From the NCBI GenBank assembly GCA_028281075.1, contig JANQKO010000513.1:1-16400 (forward strand): DNA of 16,400 nucleotides, written 5' to 3'. Position 1 is the first letter of the stretch, and the number at the start of each line of letters is the position of its first letter. The DNA comes from Alphaproteobacteria bacterium (GTDB taxonomy: Bacteria; Pseudomonadota; Alphaproteobacteria; GCA-2731375). The notes beneath the pieces were generated by a model. That model was given only the letters and a program-made list of their open reading frames with translations. It was not told where the DNA came from and did no database searches. Shown piece by piece: positions 11,830 through 16,400 of this stretch. Both the position numbers and the translations under genes were made by a program.

Positions 11830-13413
11830 TCAGTCCGAGCCGCCGCTGCCGGCGCTGCTGTCGGGGGTGTCGACGCCGCCGCCGATGACGCGGTCGGCCG
11901 GCATGCGGACCACCGCCGTCGTGCCGCTGCCGACCTCGCTCTCCAGCAGCAGATCGCCGCCATGGATCTCGACGAAGGACTTCACCAGCGGCAGGCCGAG
12001 GCCAGTGCCCTCGTAGAACGAGGCGTTGGCGTCGGTCGCCTGCTCGAACGGCCGCAGCACGTTCGGCAGGTCGTGCGTGGCGATGCCGATCCCGTTGTCA
12101 CGCACGGCGATCAGCATGTTGCCAGCGTCGTCGAGCGATGCCCGCACCTCGACCCGGCCGCCGTGCGGCGTGAACTTCACGGCGTTCGACAGCAGGTTCA
12201 GCAGGATCTGCTTGACCAGGCGCTCCTCGGACCGCAGCTTCGGCAGGTCGGCGGCGACCTCGGTCGTCAGCCGGATCTCCTTGGTGAAGGCGCGGTCGCG
12301 CAGCAGCCGCACCACCTGGCCGATGGTGTCGCCGACGGCGACCTGTTCGTCGCGGATATCGAGCCGCCCGGCCTCGATCTTCGAGAGGTCGAGGATATCG
12401 TTGATCAGCAGCAGCAGGTGCTGGCCGCTGGCGTGGATGTCCTCGCCATACTCGACATAGCGTTCGTGCACCGGCCCCAGCATCTCGCGGCGGATGACGT
12501 CGGAGAAGCCGATGATCGCGTTCAGCGGCGTGCGCAGCTCGTGGCTCATATGCGCCAGGAAACGGGTCTTGGCCTGGCTCGCGGCCTCGGCTTCCTCCTT
12601 GGCGTCGCGCAGCGAATCCTCGGCCAGCCGGCGCGCGGTCACATCCGTGCCGGTGCCGCGATAGCCGCAGAACTGGTTCGCCTGGTCACGCATCGGCTTG
12701 CCGCTGAGGCTGACGCAGCGGCGGCCGTTGTCGAGGTTGATCCAGTATTCGAAGTCGCGGAACGGCCGGTGCGCGCGGATATCCTCGATATGCACCGCCA
12801 CCCGGGCCGGGTCGACCGCGTCGACCAGGGTCTCGAAGCGCGAGCGGCCGATATAGTCGGTCACCGGCCGGCCGGTGATCTCGGCCAGGCGTTCGGAGAC
12901 GAAGGTGTAGCGGTTGTCGGCGTCGGTCTCCCAGATCCAGTCGGCGCTCAACTCGGCGACGTCGCGCAGGCGCTGGTCGCTCTCGCGCAGCGCCCGTTCG
13001 GCGCGCTTGGCTTCCGTGATGTCGATCAGGCCGCCGACGATCTCCAGCGGATCGCCGGCGTCGTCGAAATACAGGACCAGATCGTCGCGGACCCAGCGAT
13101 AGGCGCCGTCCTTGTGGCGCAGCCGGTATTCGAAGACCTGATTGCCGAATCGGGTCAGCGTATCCAGCCCGGCGAAGACGCGCCCGGCGTCGCGGGGATG
13201 GATACGCGAGAAATAGAATGCCGGCTCGGACAGGAACTCCTCGACCGCGTAGCCGAAATGCCGCTCGACATTGTCGCTGACGGCGGTAAGCCGGTAGTTC
13301 CGGCGCGGATCGCAGGTGTAGACCGTCAGCGGGCTGCGTGACAGCAATCGCTCCAATCCCCCGGCCGGCGCCCACCCGCCAGGCGCCGTGGCCGACTTGT
13401 CCCTCGACGTCAT
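11830..13413 (-). CDS. Two-PAS hybrid-less sensor histidine kinase, soluble
   Basis: This 527-residue protein has two PAS/PAC units, about 25-140 (ending IVGGLIDITEAKRAE) and 145-265 (GYRGTGTDVTARR). A HisKA dimerisation domain follows with H-box AHMSHELRTPLNAIIGFSD, phospho-acceptor His291. The HATPase domain has N-box NLLSNAVKFT (Asn410), G1 DNGIGIA (439-445), F-box RPFEQ and G2 GTGLGLPL (469-476). The HisKA region resembles PleC/DivJ-type alphaproteobacterial kinases. No membrane segment or receiver domain is present, so it senses a cytoplasmic cue, possibly redox, light or a metabolite. No response regulator is nearby, so it is an orphan kinase. The C-terminal tail is Gly/Ser-rich. ATG 13413 is preceded by AGGGG. 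Confidence 0.95.
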   Translation of the reverse strand: MTSRDKSATAPGGWAPAGGLERLLSRSPLTVYTCDPRRNYRLTAVSDNVERHFGYAVEEFLSEPAFYFSRIHPRDAGRVFAGLDTLTRFGNQVFEYRLRHKDGAYRWVRDDLVLYFDDAGDPLEIVGGLIDITEAKRAERALRESDQRLRDVAELSADWIWETDADNRYTFVSERLAEITGRPVTDYIGRSRFETLVDAVDPARVAVHIEDIRAHRPFRDFEYWINLDNGRRCVSLSGKPMRDQANQFCGYRGTGTDVTARRLAEDSLRDAKEEAEAASQAKTRFLAHMSHELRTPLNAIIGFSDVIRREMLGPVHERYVEYGEDIHASGQHLLLLINDILDLSKIEAGRLDIRDEQVAVGDTIGQVVRLLRDRAFTKEIRLTTEVAADLPKLRSEERLVKQILLNLLSNAVKFTPHGGRVEVRASLDDAGNMLIAVRDNGIGIATHDLPNVLRPFEQATDANASFYEGTGLGLPLVKSFVEIHGGDLLLESEVGSGTTAVVRMPADRVIGGGVDTPDSSAGSGGSD

Positions 13414-13472
13414 GTGACCCCTTCAATACCGCCGCTGGCTTGCCGTTCGCGACTCGCGATCCGGCGCCCTTG

Positions 13473-13500
13473 ATTGTAATCCAGCCGCGCGGTCCTTCAA
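13473..13500 (-). promoter_or_regulatory. Putative promoter of the histidine kinase gene
   Basis: On the minus strand TTGAAG (13495-13500) is followed by 16 bases and TACAAT (13473-13478). The predicted leader is about 50 bases. Confidence 0.5.
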
Positions 13501-13561
13501 CCGTCGGGCGCGCGGCCGGCCGGCATGCCGGGAAGCCAAGGCGGAGCACCGCGAACCTGCA

Positions 13562-13603
13562 TTGATCTTACGCAATGCGGGACACGGGATCAGTGCCTAT
13601 TCC
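13562..13603 (+). promoter_or_regulatory. FNR/FixK-type box with class II promoter geometry
   Basis: TTGATCTTACGCAA (13562-13575) fits the TTG-N8-CAA core of FNR/FixK sites, with a perfect left half TTGAT. Exactly 22 bases later lies TATTCC (13598-13603), a partial -10. This places the box at -41.5 relative to a start near 13610, as in class II FNR/CRP activation. The downstream gene is the 30-residue membrane protein, 37 bases later. Confidence 0.6.
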
Positions 13604-13646
13604 CTGGCGCGTGATAACGAAAATGTGAACCGACGGGAGAGAGCCA

Positions 13647-13739
13647 ATGACGGGTTTCGAAGTCGCCTATCTGACCATGGTCGTGACCGGCGCCACGCTG
13701 TTCGCACTGGTGCTGGCCTGGGCCACCTACCGGCACTAA
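13647..13739 (+). CDS. 30-residue single-pass membrane protein
   Basis: The product starts MTGFEVAYLTMVVTGATLFA and ends LVLAWATYRH. A single hydrophobic helix covers about residues 6-27, with a short acidic N-terminus and a basic end. GGGAGA (13635-13640) lies 6 bases before the ATG. It has no recognised family. Tiny one-helix proteins of this kind are often accessory subunits of respiratory oxidases (CydX, CcoQ-like), and the FNR/FixK-type box upstream would fit that, but no oxidase genes are in the window. It ends before a strong hairpin terminator. Coding is supported by the binding site, promoter and terminator, not by homology. Confidence 0.7.
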   Translation: MTGFEVAYLTMVVTGATLFALVLAWATYRH

Positions 13740-13820
13740 AGGTTCGTTTTTGGGGCCTTGCTGGCCCGCTGCCCCACCCGGCCAGCCATAGGATACTGTT
13801 GTTGGGTGGCCGGCAAGGCC

Positions 13821-13844
13821 AAAATGGGCCGACAGGCCCATTTT
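13821..13844. terminator. Bidirectional hairpin terminator
   Basis: AAAATGGGCC and GGCCCATTTT form a perfect 10-bp stem with a GACA loop, giving A- and T-runs in both directions. It lies after the small membrane gene and after the convergent gene ending at 13867. It is part of a larger symmetric region (13741-13849) where GGCCTTGCTGGCC pairs with GGCCGGCAAGGCC and GTTCG with CGAAC. Confidence 0.75.
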
Positions 13845-13866
13845 CGAACGCTCGCGAAAACCCGCG

Positions 13867-14316
13867 TCAGGCCGCCGGCATCGCCGCCGGGTGATCGTCG
13901 GCGACCGGCGGGGCGTCGAGGCGCAGCGCGGCCTGGAGCGGCAGGCCGTCGACCCGTGCCGGCGCGCGCCGGCTCCAAAGAGTCCGCCAGAGCGTTTCGA
14001 GATTGCCGTCGGCGGTATAGAGCCAGACCCCGTCCGTGGTCTCGAACATGGCGCCGTATTCATAGCGCGGCAGCAGGCCGAAGCAGCGGCGGCGGCCGCC
14101 GTCGCGTATCTTGGCGAGCGTCACCGTCAGGGCGCGGGCCGGGCCAGGCCCGCCGTCGTCGTCGTCCCGCCAGCAGATCCGTATCCGCGGCAGCACCTGT
14201 CCCATGGCGGCCGAGACCAGGGCGTGGCGGCGCTCGGGAAAGCGCCGGTCGAGGAAGCGGATCCAATCGCGCAACGCGTCGAGATCGTCGGCATAGAAGG
14301 GGACCAGTGTGCGCAT
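13867..14316 (-). CDS. Unrecognised 149-residue protein
   Basis: I do not recognise this family. The protein begins MRTLVPFYADDLDALRDWIR with a predicted amphipathic helix, followed by several strand-like segments (RIRICWR, ALTVTLAKI, YGAMFETTDGVWLYTADGN). An acidic DDDD run sits at 51-54 and the C-terminus is rich in proline and alanine. No signal peptide or membrane segment is visible, so it is probably cytoplasmic. ATG 14316 was chosen because GAGG lies 8 bases upstream and the start 84 bases earlier would add a basic, low-complexity N-terminus. It stands alone, convergent with the small membrane gene. Codon use matches its neighbours. Confidence 0.7.
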   Translation of the reverse strand: MRTLVPFYADDLDALRDWIRFLDRRFPERRHALVSAAMGQVLPRIRICWRDDDDGGPGPARALTVTLAKIRDGGRRRCFGLLPRYEYGAMFETTDGVWLYTADGNLETLWRTLWSRRAPARVDGLPLQAALRLDAPPVADDHPAAMPAA

Positions 14317-14424
14317 GGCGTGCCCTCGGAAACGAGAGCGCGCCCTTACACCCGCGGCGGTAAACGAACGCTTAACGCTGGCCGTGCGCCGGCCTGACAA
14401 GGCGCGGCCGAAGGACGTGCCGCT

Positions 14425-14820
14425 TCAGCGGCACTCCCGGCCGAAGCCGTCGAAGCGGAGATAGTCGTCGAACTTGTCCGGATTGGTCTTGAAATAGGCC
14501 GGCACGTTCGAGCGCATGTAGTAGGTGATGCGCCACGGCCCGCCGCGCAGCGCGCCGTCGCCGCCCTGCCGCATCTCGCCGGCGGCGATCGCCGCGGCCG
14601 GCGCCTCGCGCACCGAGAAACGCCAGTCGGCCCGGCCGCAAAGACCGTCCGGCCGGACCGCCTCCAGGGCGACCATGTCGGCCGGCGCGTCGCTCCAGGC
14701 CGCCTTGTCGCCATGGCCGCCGCCACCGCCGGCCGCCTGCGCGCCGCCGGCGAACACCATGGCGGCGAGGCCGGCGACGGCCATCATCAGATCGCGCGGC
14801 AATGCCCCCGTCCTGCGCAT
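14425..14820 (-). CDS. Secreted unrecognised protein with two cysteines
   Basis: This 131-residue protein has a signal peptide: basic MRRTGALPRD, hydrophobic LMMAVAGLAAMVFAGG, and an AQA-A cleavage site near residue 29. A glycine-rich linker follows, then a small domain with WRFSVREAPAAAIAAG, WRITYYMRSNVPAYFKTN and DDYLRFDGFGREC. Cys61 and Cys130 are the only cysteines of the mature protein and could form a disulfide in the periplasm. I know no family with this pattern. The stop codon lies inside a perfect 8-bp hairpin (GTGCCGCT with AGCGGCAC, 14417-14434). It is on the same strand as the Rieske gene upstream, 66 bases after it, and could share its transcript. Confidence 0.72.
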   Translation of the reverse strand: MRRTGALPRDLMMAVAGLAAMVFAGGAQAAGGGGGHGDKAAWSDAPADMVALEAVRPDGLCGRADWRFSVREAPAAAIAAGEMRQGGDGALRGGPWRITYYMRSNVPAYFKTNPDKFDDYLRFDGFGRECR

Positions 14821-14886
14821 GCGCCTCGACTCCCGTTACCGTGAACCGACCACATTCTGACAGATTCGAGCCGGGAAAAAACCCCG

Positions 14887-16400
14887 CTAACCTTCGAGCG
14901 CGACAAAATCGAGCGCTTGGCGCGCCGTGCGGGTGACATGCTTGCGCTTGATGGACGATCCCATGAACCGGTTCAGCGCCGCCAGCAGCGTCCGCGTCCA
15001 GGGCGCCGCGGGGGCGGCGTCGATCTCGTCCGCCACCGCGACCAGCAGCTTCACGTAGTGGCAGGAGACGATGTATTCGAACTGGCCGTGATCGAACAGG
15101 CCACCCATGGCCGAGCGCAGAAAGGCATGGGCGTCGATCACGGCCCAGTCGGCGATGTCGATTCCGCGGTCGAGAAAGCCGGCGTTGCGGCCGGCGAAGC
15201 AGGCCATCTGCAACAGGCCCTGCGGCCAGAGCTCCGGGAACTTCGTGCACTGGCGCCGGACGGCGTTGGCGAAGGTGATGGCATGGGTGAAGTCGAGCCA
15301 GTCGATGTTCCGCGAGACCGGGGCGTCGAGGCTGGCCTGCATGGCGGTGTCGAAATGCAGGAAGTTCCAGGCGCCGGCGCCGAGCAGGGCGTGATAGAGC
15401 CCGCCGACGTCGCCGGAGCCCTCGAGCGTTCGGGCGAGCGCGCGGTTGACCGGCAGCCCGGCAAAGTCGTCGGCGGTGAGCCGGGCGCCGCCTTTGCCGT
15501 CCCAGGCCGCGCGTGCCTCGGCATAGGCGCGGAACTCCGGGATCAGGTCCTCGCGCCGGGTGCTGGTCAGGTAGCGGACCAGCGCCAGCAGCATCGGCTC
15601 GGTGATGCCGGGCCCGAGCCGGTCGATGAGCTGCCCGGTCTTCAGTACGTAGATGGCGGCATGGCCGAAGCCCTGGTAGTGGGCGAGCGCGGCCCGGGTC
15701 AGCGGCCGTTCGAGCGCGGTGAAGTCGAGGCCGTCGGCCAGCGCGCCGCGCAGCCGGGCGATGGCGGCCGGCTCGTCCTCGGCCTCGATGGCGTCGAGGA
15801 AGGCCGTTTCGTCGTAAGGCGCCACCTTGTCGGAGAAGGCGTAGACCGGCTGGCGCAGGCTGTCCCAGGCCATGTGGCCGAGGATCTCGACGACCGGGGC
15901 CAGCCGTGTCGCGTCGTCATGCGCATGCGCGTCGCCGACCAGCAGCCAGTCGGGCGCCGCGGCATAGGCGTGCGTGGTGCCGAACTCGAACCGGTCGTGC
16001 GACCAGCGCACGGCCGCGCGGAGCGCATCCATGGCGTCGCCGTCGGCCTGCCGCAGGCGGACGACCTCGCGCGCCAGCCGGTCGTATTCGTGATCGTCGA
16101 AGGCGTCGCGCAGGTTGGTCATGGCGGTGGCGATGCGCTCCTCGGCCGGCGGATCGCCGAGATCGAGCCAGATGTCGCCGCCGTCGACGCGCACGGGATA
16201 GGTGCGCAGGCGGTCGCCGCCGGTCAGGTTGTCGCCGCTGCCGAGATCGAAACGCCAGGCGTGCCAGTTGCAGGTCAGCACGCAGTCATCGGCGATGGTG
16301 CCTTCGACCAGCGGATAGCCCTCGTGCGGGCAGCGGTTGTTGCAGGCGAAGACGCCCTTGGGCCCGGTGAACAGGACGATCTGCTTACGGCCGACCTTGA
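14887..16400 (-). CDS. Rieske [2Fe-2S] protein with long helical C-terminal region (partial)
   Basis: The gene runs off the window end; 503 residues are visible. The N-terminal Rieske domain has the cluster motif C-P-H (at 16324-16332) and, 17 residues later, C-N-W-H (at 16261-16272), as in ring-hydroxylating oxygenase ferredoxin domains. After a short strand region a roughly 430-residue alpha-helical region follows with many conserved-looking histidines: RWSHDRFEFGTTHAY, VGDAHAHDD, ILGHMAWD, AHYQGFGHAAIY, WNFLHFD, DFTHAITFANAV, IDAHAFL and SCHYVKLL. This is not the alpha-subunit catalytic domain of ring hydroxylases. It somewhat resembles questin-oxidase-like helical proteins, but I am not sure. 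An electron-transfer domain fused to a histidine-rich helical domain suggests a redox enzyme. Confidence 0.85.
   Translation of the reverse strand, partial: KVGRKQIVLFTGPKGVFACNNRCPHEGYPLVEGTIADDCVLTCNWHAWRFDLGSGDNLTGGDRLRTYPVRVDGGDIWLDLGDPPAEERIATAMTNLRDAFDDHEYDRLAREVVRLRQADGDAMDALRAAVRWSHDRFEFGTTHAYAAAPDWLLVGDAHAHDDATRLAPVVEILGHMAWDSLRQPVYAFSDKVAPYDETAFLDAIEAEDEPAAIARLRGALADGLDFTALERPLTRAALAHYQGFGHAAIYVLKTGQLIDRLGPGITEPMLLALVRYLTSTRREDLIPEFRAYAEARAAWDGKGGARLTADDFAGLPVNRALARTLEGSGDVGGLYHALLGAGAWNFLHFDTAMQASLDAPVSRNIDWLDFTHAITFANAVRRQCTKFPELWPQGLLQMACFAGRNAGFLDRGIDIADWAVIDAHAFLRSAMGGLFDHGQFEYIVSCHYVKLLVAVADEIDAAPAAPWTRTLLAALNRFMGSSIKRKHVTRTARQALDFVALEG

Noticed and set aside
11962..13341. Plus-strand open frame of 459 codons opposite the histidine kinase
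   Set aside because: It lies fully within the kinase gene, which has all catalytic boxes in order. The antisense product matches no family and has no ribosome binding site.
14867..14888. GC arms around an A-run just after the Rieske gene, considered as an intrinsic terminator
   Set aside because: The A/T run is in the loop rather than after the stem and the arms have a mismatch, so it does not fit a terminator.

Overview
The window is high-GC bacterial DNA with dense short operons on both strands. Alphaproteobacteria are the most likely source, probably Rhodospirillales or a relative. This rests on gene content (TRAP transporter, NnrU, PleC/DivJ-like PAS histidine kinase, ArsR-SRPBCC pairs, CC2985-type ParD) and on the palindromic intergenic repeats. 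No rRNA, tRNA, CRISPR array, phage gene or transposase gene is visible.

Layout. 1-410: the end of a Sel1-repeat protein that looks frameshifted. 485-1093: a glutathione S-transferase-like protein. 1253-2553 (minus): sbtB and sbtA, a PII-like regulator and an SbtA-type bicarbonate transporter. 2655-2780 (minus): a remnant of an isochorismatase-type hydrolase. 2861-3373: a small P-loop kinase. 3476-3799: a repeat element with a second element inserted in it. 3799-4329 (minus): a DUF3291 protein. 4435-5652 (minus): an ArsR, SRPBCC and GFA operon. 5736-6134 (minus): a VOC protein. 6330-9363: a TRAP transporter (dctP, dctQ, dctM) with an 85-bp palindromic repeat between dctP and dctQ. 9382-9549: the second copy of the large repeat. 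9647-10339: NnrU. 10357-10773 (minus): an intact ParD antitoxin with a deleted ParE toxin. 10904-11714: a second ArsR-SRPBCC pair. 11830-13413 (minus): a soluble two-PAS histidine kinase. 13647-13739: a 30-residue membrane protein behind an FNR/FixK-type promoter. 13867-14316 and 14425-14820 (minus): two unrecognised proteins. 14887-16400 (minus): a Rieske-domain protein cut by the window end.

How the genes fit together. The two ArsR-SRPBCC pairs are paralogous modules. Each regulator gene has the same start: a TTGAC-type -35, 16 bases, a TATAnT -10, 7 bases, then ATG. An inverted repeat is centred so that the start codon lies in its 6-base spacer. This predicts leaderless mRNAs under tight autoregulation and is the most striking regulatory signal in the window. 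SbtA and SbtB form a classical transporter/regulator pair. The TRAP genes form a second transport operon. NnrU and the FNR-type promoter of the tiny membrane protein both point to microaerobic or nitrogen-oxide physiology.

The window also shows genome decay and repeat activity: a frameshifted Sel1 gene, a hydrolase remnant, a deleted toxin beside a kept antitoxin, and three repeat families. One family is nested in another, and together they bracket the DUF3291-to-TRAP segment.
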